Part shown: piece by piece, positions 35,136-43,147 of the stretch
How positions within the stretch are numbered: the stretch's first letter is position 1
Layout: each line of letters begins with the position of its first letter
Assembly (NCBI RefSeq): GCF_019216885.1
Contig: NZ_JAAQRC020000001.1
Location: 3,782,501-3,846,500 of the forward strand
Source: Methylobacterium sp. SyP6R
GTDB lineage: Bacteria; Pseudomonadota; Alphaproteobacteria; Rhizobiales; Beijerinckiaceae
Reading direction: 5' to 3'
Length of the DNA: 64,000 bases
Notes under the pieces: model-generated
Seen by the model: only the letters and a program-made list of their open reading frames with translations
The model's database searches: none
Told to the model about the DNA's origin: nothing
Program-made: the position numbers and the translations under genes

Positions 35136-35846
35136 GTGCCCGAGCCCATCAGCCCCCGCGACCGCCTGATCGTCGCCCTCGACATGGCGAGCCCCGACGA
35201 GGCCGAGCGCCTGATCGAGCGGATCGGCGACGCCGCGAGCTTCTACAAGATCGGCTACCGCCTCGGCTATGCCGGCGGCCTCGCCCTCGCCGAGCGGCTG
35301 GTCCGGGGCGGGCACAAGGTCTTCCTCGACCTCAAGCTGCACGACATCGGCAACACCGTCGAGGAGGGCGTGCAGTCCCTGGCCGGGATCGGTGCCACCT
35401 TCCTCACCGTACATGCCTATCCGCAGACCATGCGGGCGGCGGCGGCCGGGCGCGACAAGGCCGGGACCGGCCTGAAGATCTTGGGCGTCACGGTGCTCAC
35501 CTCCTACGACGACGCCGATGCGCGCGAGGCCGGCTATGCGCTCCCCGTCGCCGACCTCGTCGCCGCCCGGGCCGCCGCCGCCAAGGCGATCGGCATCGAC
35601 GGCCTCGTCTGCTCGGCGGCGGAGGCCGCGCAGGTGCGGGCGGTGATCGGGCCCGACCGGCTGATCGTCACGCCCGGCATCCGCCCGGCCGGCGCCGAGA
35701 TCGGCGACCAGAAGCGGGTCGTGACCCCGGCCGAGGCGATGCGCTCGGGCGTCGACCATGTCGTCGTCGGCCGCCCGATCACCGGGGCCGCCGACCCGCG
35801 CGACGTGGCCCGCCGCATCGTCGACGAGATGGCGGCGGCGCTCTAG
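35136..35846 (+). CDS. pyrF: Orotidine 5'-phosphate decarboxylase
   Basis: A 236-residue enzyme of the last UMP synthesis step. The active-site motif [13 protein letters not shown] carries the Asp-Lys-Asp set, and VTPGIRP and VVVGRPIT bind phosphate. The GTG start at 35136 is chosen because a GGAGGT lies just upstream and the family begins at this point; an upstream TTG/ATG-like extension is not conserved in type. It is followed by the DUF1330 gene after 30 nt. Confidence 0.96.
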   Translation: MPEPISPRDRLIVALDMASPDEAERLIERIGDAASFYKIGYRLGYAGGLALAERLVRGGHKVFLDLKLHDIGNTVEEGVQSLAGIGATFLTVHAYPQTMRAAAAGRDKAGTGLKILGVTVLTSYDDADAREAGYALPVADLVAARAAAAKAIGIDGLVCSAAEAAQVRAVIGPDRLIVTPGIRPAGAEIGDQKRVVTPAEAMRSGVDHVVVGRPITGAADPRDVARRIVDEMAAAL

Positions 35847-35876
35847 AACTGACGCGACAACAACGGGAGGAGCCGG

Positions 35877-36188
35877 ATGGCGAAGGGATACTGGGTCGGC
35901 CGCGTCGATGTCTCGAAGCCGGAGGCCTACAAGAACTATGTGGCTGCCAACGGCGCCGCTTTCGCCCAATTCGGCGGGCGCTTCCTGGTGCGCGGCGGCG
36001 CCTTCGAGGCGGTGCTCGGATCGAGCCGCGCCCGCAACGTGGTGATCGAGTTCCCGAGCTACGACCAGGCGCTCGCCTGCTGGAACTCGCCCGAATACCA
36101 GGACGCCCGCGCCAAGCAGGAGGGCGGCGCCGAGATCGACCTGATCGTGATCGAGGGCTACGACGGGCCGCAGCCGGGCGAGGTCTGA
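35877..36188 (+). CDS. DUF1330 domain protein
   Basis: A 103-residue protein with the whole DUF1330 fold (GYWVGRVDVSKPEAYKNYV, FGGRFLVRGG, VVIEFPSYDQALACWNSPEYQ). It is related to dimeric alpha-beta barrels. GGAGGAGCC lies before the ATG. Its function is not known; linkage to pyrF is common in this group. Confidence 0.92.
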   Translation: MAKGYWVGRVDVSKPEAYKNYVAANGAAFAQFGGRFLVRGGAFEAVLGSSRARNVVIEFPSYDQALACWNSPEYQDARAKQEGGAEIDLIVIEGYDGPQPGEV

Positions 36189-36327
36189 CCGGCGAGGCCG
36201 ATCATCGGAGCCTGTGCCAGACGCCGCGCTCGGGCGGCTTGCCTCACCTGCGCCCGGCGCGGCTTGACCGCTGGGGGGTCGCGCACCACCTCCGCGCCAG
36301 CCTTCACGGCGAGCCCCGGAGCGGCGG

Positions 36328-37029
36328 ATGATCGACCTCTATTACTGGACGACCCCGAACGGTCACAAGGTGACGATGTTCCTGGAGGAGGCCGGCCTCC
36401 CCTACACCATCAAGCCGGTCAACATCAGTAAGGGCGAGCAGTTTCAGCCCGAATTCCTCAAGATCGCGCCGAACAACCGCATCCCGGCGATGGTCGACCA
36501 CGAGCCCAAGGGCGGCGGCGCTCCGGTCTCGCTGTTCGAATCGGGCGCGATCCTGCTCTACCTCGCCGAGAAGACCGGCCGCTTCATCCCCGCCGACGTG
36601 CACGGCCGGGCCGAGGTGCTGCAATGGCTGTTCTGGCAGATGGGCGGCCTCGGGCCGATGGCCGGGCAGAACCACCACTTCACGCAATACGCGCCCGAAG
36701 AGGTGCCCTACGCCATCAACCGCTACGTCAACGAGACCAACCGGCTCTACGGCGTGCTCGACCGGCGCCTGGCCGACCGCCCCTTCGTGGCGGGCGAGGA
36801 TTACAGCATCGCCGACATGGCGATCTATCCGTGGATCGTGCCCCACGAGCGCCAGCGCCAGAACCTCGACGACACCCCGAGCCTGAAGCGCTGGTTCCAG
36901 GCGATCGCCGAGCGCCCGGGCACGAAGGCGGCCTACGACAAGGCGGCGGCCATCAACCAGCAGCCGACGATGTCGGAAGAGGCCAAGAAGATCATGTTCG
37001 GCCAGACGGCCGCCAACACCAAGCGCTGA
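36328..37029 (+). CDS. Glutathione S-transferase, YfcG/Nu-class-like disulfide oxidoreductase
   Basis: A 233-residue GST. The thioredoxin-like domain (2-85) has the YfcG/Ure2p start (IDLYYWTTPNGHKVTMFLEE), the cis-Pro region NNRIPAMVD and the glutathione-binding FESGAILLYLAEK. The helical domain follows (QWLFWQMGGLGPMAGQNHHF, typical of the YfcG group). These enzymes reduce disulfides with glutathione. It is followed after 7 nt by a small membrane protein gene. Confidence 0.92.
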   Translation: MIDLYYWTTPNGHKVTMFLEEAGLPYTIKPVNISKGEQFQPEFLKIAPNNRIPAMVDHEPKGGGAPVSLFESGAILLYLAEKTGRFIPADVHGRAEVLQWLFWQMGGLGPMAGQNHHFTQYAPEEVPYAINRYVNETNRLYGVLDRRLADRPFVAGEDYSIADMAIYPWIVPHERQRQNLDDTPSLKRWFQAIAERPGTKAAYDKAAAINQQPTMSEEAKKIMFGQTAANTKR

Positions 37030-37036
37030 GGCGACC

Positions 37037-37240
37037 ATGGCGACGGGCGGCACCGCGGGCCGGGGCTGGCGCGGGCCCTTGCGCCTCGTCCTCACGGTGG
37101 TGCCGCCCCTCGTCGGGGTGGTGCTGATCGGCCAGGCGGTGGTGGATTCGATCGGCGGCGACATCCGCCGCTGGCAGTTCGCCCTGGGCGCGGTCTGCCT
37201 GTGCCTGACCGTCGCCGGGCGGCTGGTGCCGGAGGAGTGA
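37037..37240 (+). CDS. Small two-helix membrane protein
   Basis: A 67-residue protein with two hydrophobic stretches (LRLVLTVVPPLVGVVLIGQAVV and FALGAVCLCLTVAGRLV) and a short polar link. No family was recognised. It starts 7 nt after the GST stop and is probably co-transcribed. A strong hairpin follows 48 bp after its stop. Confidence 0.6.
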   Translation: MATGGTAGRGWRGPLRLVLTVVPPLVGVVLIGQAVVDSIGGDIRRWQFALGAVCLCLTVAGRLVPEE

Positions 37241-37288
37241 GCGGGTTTCCGACTTCGCGCGGGCCGCAGGGCTGTCCGGGACAATGAG

Positions 37289-37335
37289 TGGCGCGGGGTT
37301 CCCCCCTTCTGCGGGGAAGGGGGAACCCCGCGCCA
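37289..37335. repeat. Palindromic repeat, family C; possible terminator
   Basis: TGGCGCGGGGTTCCCCC pairs with GGGGGAACCCCGCGCCA with a 12-13 nt loop. The hairpin is very stable and is followed by TTCTCGTTCTC, not a T-run. Similar TGGCGCGGG/CCTCTCCC elements occur at 54410 and 61495. Confidence 0.75.
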
Positions 37336-37485
37336 TTCTCGTTCTCGACCCTCATAAAAAAACTCTCCCACCTTTCACCCTGGGCAGATCCCCGCCCCAC
37401 CCAATCTAGGGAGGCTCGATACCCGGCATCAGGATCACCCGCCCGGCATGACATGCACCCGCCCCCTCGCCCGCAGCGCCCGCGC

Positions 37486-39252
37486 ATGACCCTCGACCAG
37501 TGCCTCGCCTTCGGCCTCATCGGGGTCACCGTCCTGCTCTTCGTCTGGGGGCGGCTGCCCTACGACCTCGTGGCGCTCCTCTCCCTGGTCGCCGGGGTGG
37601 CTCTGGGGCTGGTGCCGGCCTCGAAGGCGTTCGACGGATTCGCCGACGACGTGGTGATCATCGTGGTGAGCGCGCTGGTGATCTCCGCCGCAATCTCCCG
37701 CTCGGGCGTGGTCGAGAGCGCGATGCGCCCGCTGCTGCCTTACTTGCGAAAACCCCGCCAGCAGGTGCCGGCGCTCGCCGGCGCGGTGATGGGGCTGTCG
37801 ATCGTCACCAAGAATATCGGGGCGCTCGCCATCTTCATGCCGGTGGCGCTCCAGCTCGGGCGCAAGACCGGCACGTCGGCCTCGCTGCTCCTGATGCCGA
37901 TGTCCTTCGCCTCGCTGATCGGCGGCCTCGTCACGCTGGTGGGCTCGTCGAACAACATCATCGTTGCCAAGGTGCGGGCCGACATCGTCGGCCAGCCCTT
38001 CGGAATGTTCGACTTCACCCCCGTCGGCCTCGGGCTGGCGGTGGCGGGCCTCGCCTTCCTGTCGGTGGGCTACCGGCTGCTCCCCAGGGACCGGCGCCCG
38101 GCCGGGTCGCTCGCCGCGGCGTTCCGGATCGAGGCCTATACCACCGAGGCCGGCCTGCCGGCGGAATCGCCCCTCGTCGGGGCCACGGTGGGCGAGCTGG
38201 AGGCGCTCGGCGACGGCGACGTGACGGTGGCGACCGTCATCCGCGAGCGGTTCCGCCGCTACGTGCCGGGGCCGGACTGGCGGCTGCAGGCCAACGACAT
38301 CCTGCTCCTCGACGGCGAGCCGGAGGACCTGGAGCGCCTGGTGGCGCGGGCCAAGCTCACCCTGGTCGGGACCCAGCCGGCCGGCGGCGAGATGACGGTG
38401 ATCGAGGCGGTGATCCCCGACGGCTCGGCGCTGGCCGGCACCACGGCGACGGATGCGGACCTCGCGGCGCGCTACGCCACCGCGCTGCTGGCCGTCAGCC
38501 GCAGCGGTGCCGCGATCACCCGGCGCATCGGCAGCGTGCGGTTGCGGGCCGGCGACGTGGTGGTTTTGCGCGCCGAAGCCGAGCGGCTGGCCGAGGTGCT
38601 CACCGAATTCGGCCTGCTGCCGCTCGCCGAGCGCAAACTGGCGCTCGGCCACAGCCGCCGCAGCTACATCCCGATCGCGGTGCTGGCCGGCGCGATGGCG
38701 CTGGTCGCGCTCCACCTCGTGCCGGTGGCGATGGCGTTCTTCGGCGCCGCGGTGCTGCTCCTGGTCCTGCGCGTCATGACCATGCACGAGGCCTACGAGA
38801 CGATCGAGTGGCCGGTGATCGTGCTGCTGGGCGCCCTGATCCCGGTGAGCGACGCGGTGCGGACGACCGGCGGCACCGACCTCATCGCCGGAGCGCTCTC
38901 GCACGCGATGCAGACGGTGCCGCCGATGCTGTCGATCGGGCTCCTGCTGATCGCCGCCATGGCGGTGACGCCGTTCCTCAACAACGCCGCGACGGTGCTG
39001 GTGATGGGGCCGATCGGCGCGAGCCTCGCCCAGAAGCTCGGGCTCAACCCGGACCCGTTCCTGATGGCGGTGTCGGTCGGCGCGGCCTGCGACTTCCTCA
39101 CCCCGATCGGCCACCAGTGCAACACCCTGGTGATGGGCCCGGGCGGCTACCGCTTCGGCGATTACGCCCGCCTCGGCCTCCCGCTGTCGATCATGGTGAT
39201 CGTCGTCGGCACGCTGCTGATCAGCCTGTTCTGGCCGGTAGCGATCCCATGA
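37486..39252 (+). CDS. SLC13/DASS-type permease with two TrkA-C domains
   Basis: A 588-residue membrane transporter. About five helices (1-205) are followed by two cytosolic TrkA C-terminal domains (about 215-300 and 305-385) and more helices to the end. Family motifs are TKNIGALAIFMPVALQLG and VGSSNNIIVAKV in the first half and FLNNAATVLVMGPIG and TPIGHQCNTLVMGPG in the second, the inverted repeats with the Ser-Asn-Asn/Thr sites. Such proteins move anions such as di-carboxylates or sulfate with Na+. ATG 37486 is preferred; ATG 37453 adds 11 residues. Confidence 0.88.
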   Translation: MTLDQCLAFGLIGVTVLLFVWGRLPYDLVALLSLVAGVALGLVPASKAFDGFADDVVIIVVSALVISAAISRSGVVESAMRPLLPYLRKPRQQVPALAGAVMGLSIVTKNIGALAIFMPVALQLGRKTGTSASLLLMPMSFASLIGGLVTLVGSSNNIIVAKVRADIVGQPFGMFDFTPVGLGLAVAGLAFLSVGYRLLPRDRRPAGSLAAAFRIEAYTTEAGLPAESPLVGATVGELEALGDGDVTVATVIRERFRRYVPGPDWRLQANDILLLDGEPEDLERLVARAKLTLVGTQPAGGEMTVIEAVIPDGSALAGTTATDADLAARYATALLAVSRSGAAITRRIGSVRLRAGDVVVLRAEAERLAEVLTEFGLLPLAERKLALGHSRRSYIPIAVLAGAMALVALHLVPVAMAFFGAAVLLLVLRVMTMHEAYETIEWPVIVLLGALIPVSDAVRTTGGTDLIAGALSHAMQTVPPMLSIGLLLIAAMAVTPFLNNAATVLVMGPIGASLAQKLGLNPDPFLMAVSVGAACDFLTPIGHQCNTLVMGPGGYRFGDYARLGLPLSIMVIVVGTLLISLFWPVAIP

Positions 39253-39350
39253 TATATTTATGGAAACAACACTTTGTGCGGTCGATATTTATATTTTTTA
39301 ATCTATCGCAATATAAAATTTCGTTAATTATATGATTAATAAATTAAATA

Positions 39351-40001
39351 CTATCTATATATTAATAGTGCCACTAAGGCATTGTTCCAAGCGTGGACAA
39401 GAAGCAATGTAAAAAATGCCTGATTGGCGTACCTGAGATATGTCAAGGTCAGACCTAAGGGAATGATCGCGATCGGGAGTGAATTCGCTCCGGTATAATG
39501 CGACATAACCCAAACGACACAAGTAGATATGGCGACAATTTCTACATTATATTTGCAAGAGATTAATTCCCATAGCCCGACTCGAAAAAGCGCTTCTTCT
39601 GCGAGGGGCATCAAAAATATAATACTAAATAAAAATAAGATGAAATCTGCATCTAATTGCATTTTATATTTTTGAATCATTTGATAATAATCAGCAACGC
39701 AAAGATAAGAGCTTATTAATATGATGGATAAAATAATAGGCATCAATTTTAAATTCTTATAATATCCATCTCTTATGTAACTACATTTTTTCCCCCGCAA
39801 AGCGATTATAGTCGCTACGCAGCAGCCGACCAAATTTACTATTGACCCTAGATAAATTAAGCGAAAGTTTACGCACATATTTACTGAACAATATGGCAAA
39901 AAATTTGATCTAATTATCAGAATAGCAAACACAAATGAAACCATGTATGAAACTAGAATTACTATTGAAACAACAAATATCCTCACTAAAATCATATTCA
40001 T
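39351..40001 (-). CDS. CPBP family intramembrane metalloprotease-like protein
   Basis: A 216-residue protein with six or seven hydrophobic segments. The CPBP/Abi motifs are complete: E135-E136-A-L-F-R140 (motif EExxxR), H168 in VMSHYTG, and H203-A-W-N206-N in LLVHAWNNAL. Members include Rce1-type CAAX proteases and bacteriocin-immunity proteins. Codon use is AT-rich and unlike its neighbours, in line with transfer. No bacteriocin gene was recognised, but the next ORF upstream on the same strand may be a partner. The function is inferred only from motifs. Confidence 0.78.
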   Translation of the reverse strand: MNMILVRIFVVSIVILVSYMVSFVFAILIIRSNFLPYCSVNMCVNFRLIYLGSIVNLVGCCVATIIALRGKKCSYIRDGYYKNLKLMPIILSIILISSYLCVADYYQMIQKYKMQLDADFILFLFSIIFLMPLAEEALFRVGLWELISCKYNVEIVAISTCVVWVMSHYTGANSLPIAIIPLGLTLTYLRYANQAFFTLLLVHAWNNALVALLIYR

Positions 40002-40061
40002 ATCGCGCCGCTGAATCGAATTACCGATACTAGGGATAGATCTGTAACGAGTGCGACCTAC

Positions 40062-40168
40062 CTAGAGCACTTCACGATCGCGCTGCAATCGCGAAGCTCT
40101 CTAGGTCTTTGATTTTGCCGCATTTTCTGCGACGAACCGGTATCCACTTCGTCGGAAAATGCTCTAGG
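40062..40168 (-). repeat. Palindromic repeat, family D copy 2
   Basis: Read on the minus strand: TAGAGCATTTTCCGACGAAG, TGGATACCGGTTCGTCGCAG, AAAATGCGGCAAAATCAAAG and ACCTAGAGAGCTTCGCGATT, ending in GTGCTCTAGG. It matches copy 1 at 23768 over the same order of blocks. It lies between the two genes of the AT-rich island and is itself GC-richer, so it may have moved in after the island. Confidence 0.8.
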
Positions 40169-40202
40169 CAAGCCACACTCATCAATTTTTAGTTTTTTTC
40201 AA

Positions 40203-40646
40203 TCATCCCGGCCCGCCACTCCAGTTATTGTCATAAGGATAGTACATCTGAGGGTAAGCACCATGTTCTGATATACCATATCCATTGTCTATCGGCATGA
40301 AAGAGCTAGTCCACGGCGCTGTTCCAGGCGCGAACGATCCATAACCAAAATTCGGATCAGCAGGTCTATACTGAGAAGGATCGTACGACGTGATAGCCGC
40401 GCCCATCCAACTGAACATCATTGTTCCGATTTTTCCCCATATTCCTCCAAAGAATCCTGAAAAACCCGAAACCGTATTTCCAGCTACGTTCTTGTATATG
40501 TCGCTACTGAAAGGCAGACTGCCTCCATCTCCGCGACCGGGCACAAAGCCATAGCCATCGCTATAAACGGGCGTACCACTGAACAAGCTTGCGACATCGT
40601 TACGACCGACATCGATTGCCGGCAGTGATATTGCCCCTTCGTACAT
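40203..40646 (-). CDS. Hypothetical Gly/Tyr/Pro-rich protein, maybe a 3' remnant
   Basis: A 147-residue ORF from ATG 40646 (a TTG lies one codon before). No family is recognised. The sequence is rich in Gly, Tyr, Pro and Ser, with a short hydrophobic Gly-rich stretch (SGFSGFFGGIWGKIGTMMF) and a C-terminus YPYDNNWSGGPG. The frame stays open upstream for about 22 more codons (to near 40713), which read RRGIDYYFDRQGRLMYEG with no usual start, so this could be the end of a longer protein. Base composition is lower in GC than core genes. It lies upstream of the CPBP gene on the same strand. Confidence 0.5.
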   Translation of the reverse strand: MYEGAISLPAIDVGRNDVASLFSGTPVYSDGYGFVPGRGDGGSLPFSSDIYKNVAGNTVSGFSGFFGGIWGKIGTMMFSWMGAAITSYDPSQYRPADPNFGYGSFAPGTAPWTSSFMPIDNGYGISEHGAYPQMYYPYDNNWSGGPG

Positions 40647-41027
40647 CAATCTGCCTTGGCGGTCAAAGTAATAATCGATGCCGCGGCGATCAGCTTCGAT
40701 AGAGTCAATATCTAATCACCTATTTGTTTCAAGTTACCCAAGGAAAATACCCGTATCAATTTCTACAGCAACATTTTTATAGGATTATGCATTTCCGCAT
40801 AGGCCTTACCATATAGTAGATATATAATAATATTTTGTTATGTAATTGAATTTTTGCTTATTTGATAAATTTGTTTTTCGTGTTCGCTATTAAATAGATT
40901 TTGTAAGTATTTTTTCTTGCGAATTCGCGGTTCACAAAACGTGATCCGAGCACCGGTAGAAATGTGTGACACCTTGTCGCCACGGGCCAGAATCGTGTCT
41001 CCCGGGCCCGGGGGATACAGAGGGGGC
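40647..41027. other. AT-rich intergenic region before ccmI
   Basis: 381 bp, very AT-rich up to about 40930, then GC-rich. It probably holds the promoter of the ORF on the minus strand and of ccmI on the plus strand. No gene or repeat was seen. Confidence 0.5.
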
Positions 41028-42182
41028 ATGACGGCGATCTGGTTCATCTTCGCGCTCATGACCGGCCTGGCGGTGCTCGCCCTGCTCTGGCCCATGTCGC
41101 GCCGCCCGGCCCTCGCGGGCCTCCCCGAAGGCGAGGCGCGCATCGCCACCGAGACCGGATTCTACCGCGACCAGTTGCGCGAGATCGACCGCGACGCCGC
41201 CCGCGGGCTCCTCGCCGCTCCGGAAGCCGAGGCGGCCCGGGCCGAGGCCGCGCGCCGCCTGCTGCGGGCGAGCCGCGAGCCCGGCCGGAACCCGGGCGCG
41301 GTGGGCGAGCCGGCCCTGCGCCGGCGCCGGGCGGCCTCCGCCTTCGCCCTCTCGACGGTGCCGCTCGTCGCCCTCCTCGTCTACGGCATCTACGGCTCGC
41401 CGGACCTGCCGGCCCAGCCCCAGGCCGAGCGCCTGGCCCATGCCCAATCGGCCGGCAACGACCTCGCGGCGGCCCTGGCGCAGATCGAGGCCCACCTCGC
41501 CAAGGCGCCGGAGGACGGCCGCGGCTGGACGGTGATCGCCCCGGTCTACCTGCGCCTCGGCCGCACCGAGGACGCCATCAAGGCCTACGAGAATGCCCTG
41601 CGCATCCTCGGCGACGACGCCGGGCGCCTGGCCGATTACGGCGAGGCCCTGGTGGCGGCGGGCGACGGGGTCGTCTCGGCCAAGGCCCGCGACGCCTTCG
41701 AGCGGGCGCTCAAGCAGGATCCCAAGGCGGTCAAGCCGCAATTCTACCTCGCCCGGGCCGCCGAGCAGGACGGCGACCGCGAGACGGCCCGTGCCCGCTA
41801 CGCCGCGCTCGCCGCCGCCGCGCCCCCCGAGGCGCCCTGGCTGCCGATGGTGCGCGACAGCCTCGCCCGCCTCGACGGCAAAGCCGTGCCGCCCGCCGCC
41901 GCGGCCGGGAATCCCGGCGGGAATCCCGGCATGAGCGAGGAGCAGCGCGGGATGATCCGCGGCATGGTCGAGGGGCTGGCCCAGCGGCTGGCCGAGAAGG
42001 GTGGATCGCCGGAGGAATGGGGCCGGCTAGTGCGCTCCTACGTGGTGCTCGGTGATCGCCCGAAGGCGGAGGCGACCCTCTCCCAGGCGCGGACCGCGCT
42101 CGGGGGCGACCCCGGCAAGCTGGCCGCTCTGGACGACGTGGCGCGGGAGCTGGGTTTGGGTGCAGCGAAGGCGGTGCCGTGA
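41028..42182 (+). CDS. ccmI: Cytochrome c biogenesis protein CcmI
   Basis: A 384-residue protein. Two membrane helices (3-22 and about 102-122, FALSTVPLVALLVYGIYG) frame a cytoplasmic loop with the family start (RIATETGFYRDQLREIDRDAARGLL). The periplasmic part holds TPRs (RGWTVIAPVYLRLGRTEDAI, VKPQFYLARAAEQDGDRETA). CcmI binds the C-terminus of apocytochrome c and delivers it to CcmF/CcmH. ATG 41028 has an AGAGGGGG sequence upstream. It leads the ccmIEFH run. Confidence 0.93.
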   Translation: MTAIWFIFALMTGLAVLALLWPMSRRPALAGLPEGEARIATETGFYRDQLREIDRDAARGLLAAPEAEAARAEAARRLLRASREPGRNPGAVGEPALRRRRAASAFALSTVPLVALLVYGIYGSPDLPAQPQAERLAHAQSAGNDLAAALAQIEAHLAKAPEDGRGWTVIAPVYLRLGRTEDAIKAYENALRILGDDAGRLADYGEALVAAGDGVVSAKARDAFERALKQDPKAVKPQFYLARAAEQDGDRETARARYAALAAAAPPEAPWLPMVRDSLARLDGKAVPPAAAAGNPGGNPGMSEEQRGMIRGMVEGLAQRLAEKGGSPEEWGRLVRSYVVLGDRPKAEATLSQARTALGGDPGKLAALDDVARELGLGAAKAVP

Positions 42183-42199
42183 GAATCGCGACGCTCCTG

Positions 42200-42376
42200 A
42201 CCCCTCCCCCCTCTGCGGGGGAGGGTGGCCTGCGGAGCAGGCCGGGAGAGGGGCGGCGCGACGCTGATCCAGGGGGCGCCCTTCATCAAGCGCACGACCT
42301 GTCCGGAAACGTGGTTCCCCTCTCCCGACCCCTGCTGACGCAGGGGCCACCCTCCCCCGCAAAGGGGGGAGGGTTC
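42200..42376. repeat. Inverted repeat between ccmI and ccmE
   Basis: Two arms of about 50 bp flank a 70-bp centre: CCTCCCCCCTCTGCGGGGGA, GGGTGGCC and GGGAGAGGGG on the left pair with CCCCTCTCCC, GGCCACCCTCCCCCGC and GGGGGGAGGG on the right. It belongs to the G/C-rich family C group. It lies inside the ccm transcription unit, so it could tune the ratio of ccmI to ccmEFH. Confidence 0.7.
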
Positions 42377-42474
42377 CAGCGCGCGCCCGTCTCGGCCTCG
42401 CCGGGCAAGCTCTGCTATGACATGACCATCGACAGAGCCGGCGTCTCCAGGCCGGCCCCCGGGAGACGCCCCTC

Positions 42475-42993
42475 ATGACGCGCCGGCGCCGCCGTTCCGT
42501 CCTCATCCTCGTCTGCGGCGCCGTGCTGGCGGTGGCGGCCGGGCTCGTCCTCTCGGCGATGCGCGACACGATCGTGTTCTTCCGCTCGCCGACCGAGGTG
42601 GCGAGCCAGAAGGTCGCGCCGGGCACCCGCTTCCGCCTCGGCGGGCTGGTCGAGGCCGGCTCGCTCAAGCGCGAGGCCGACGGGCACGTGGAATTTTCCG
42701 TCACCGATACCGGCTCGACCGTGCCGGTGCGCTACCGCGGCCTGCTGCCCGACCTGTTCCGCGAGGGCCAGGGCGTGGTGACCGAGGGCGTGCTCCAGGC
42801 CGACGGGACGTTCCGCGCCGACACGGTGCTGGCCAAGCACGACGAGACCTACATGCCCCGCGAGGTCGCCGACGCCCTCAAGGCGCAAGGGCGCTGGCAG
42901 GAAGGCGCCGGCAAGCCGGGGGCAAGTTCTTCCGCCCAGGGCGCGTCTGCGCAACCGCAAGCCGAGCCCGTCTCGCGCACCGCCGTCAAATAG
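42475..42993 (+). CDS. ccmE: Haem chaperone CcmE
   Basis: A 172-residue protein. A membrane anchor (9-28) precedes the OB-fold. The haem-attachment motif is intact: H122 in [10 protein letters not shown] with Y126. It binds haem covalently in the periplasm and passes it to CcmF/CcmH. The C-terminal 35 residues are a low-complexity Ala/Gln/Ser tail. Confidence 0.96.
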   Translation: MTRRRRRSVLILVCGAVLAVAAGLVLSAMRDTIVFFRSPTEVASQKVAPGTRFRLGGLVEAGSLKREADGHVEFSVTDTGSTVPVRYRGLLPDLFREGQGVVTEGVLQADGTFRADTVLAKHDETYMPREVADALKAQGRWQEGAGKPGASSSAQGASAQPQAEPVSRTAVK

Positions 42994-43147
42994 CGCGGTC
43001 CCCGTGCGGCGGAAGGTCTTGGCGGCGCGGGAGACGAAGCGGACTACGATGACGCCCGCGATCCGCCGCGGCAGGATGCCGGGACGGGAGAGCCGTCGAC
43101 CGATCTCCCGTTCCGATGACTGAAACGCTTACCGAAAGGTCGCCCCG

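Larger units (their letters stand above)
39253..41027. other. AT-rich genomic island
   Basis: The composition changes sharply at the end of the permease gene from about 70% GC to clearly AT-rich sequence, especially 39260-40000 and 40740-40940. It returns to GC-rich at ccmI. It holds a CPBP-type protease gene and one unrecognised ORF, both on the minus strand, and a family D palindrome between them. No integrase, tRNA gene or flanking direct repeat was seen. Base composition suggests horizontal gain. Confidence 0.8.

Noticed and set aside
37288..37485. Upstream extension of the SLC13-type permease
   Set aside because: It reads through the palindrome at 37289-37335 and lacks any family match.
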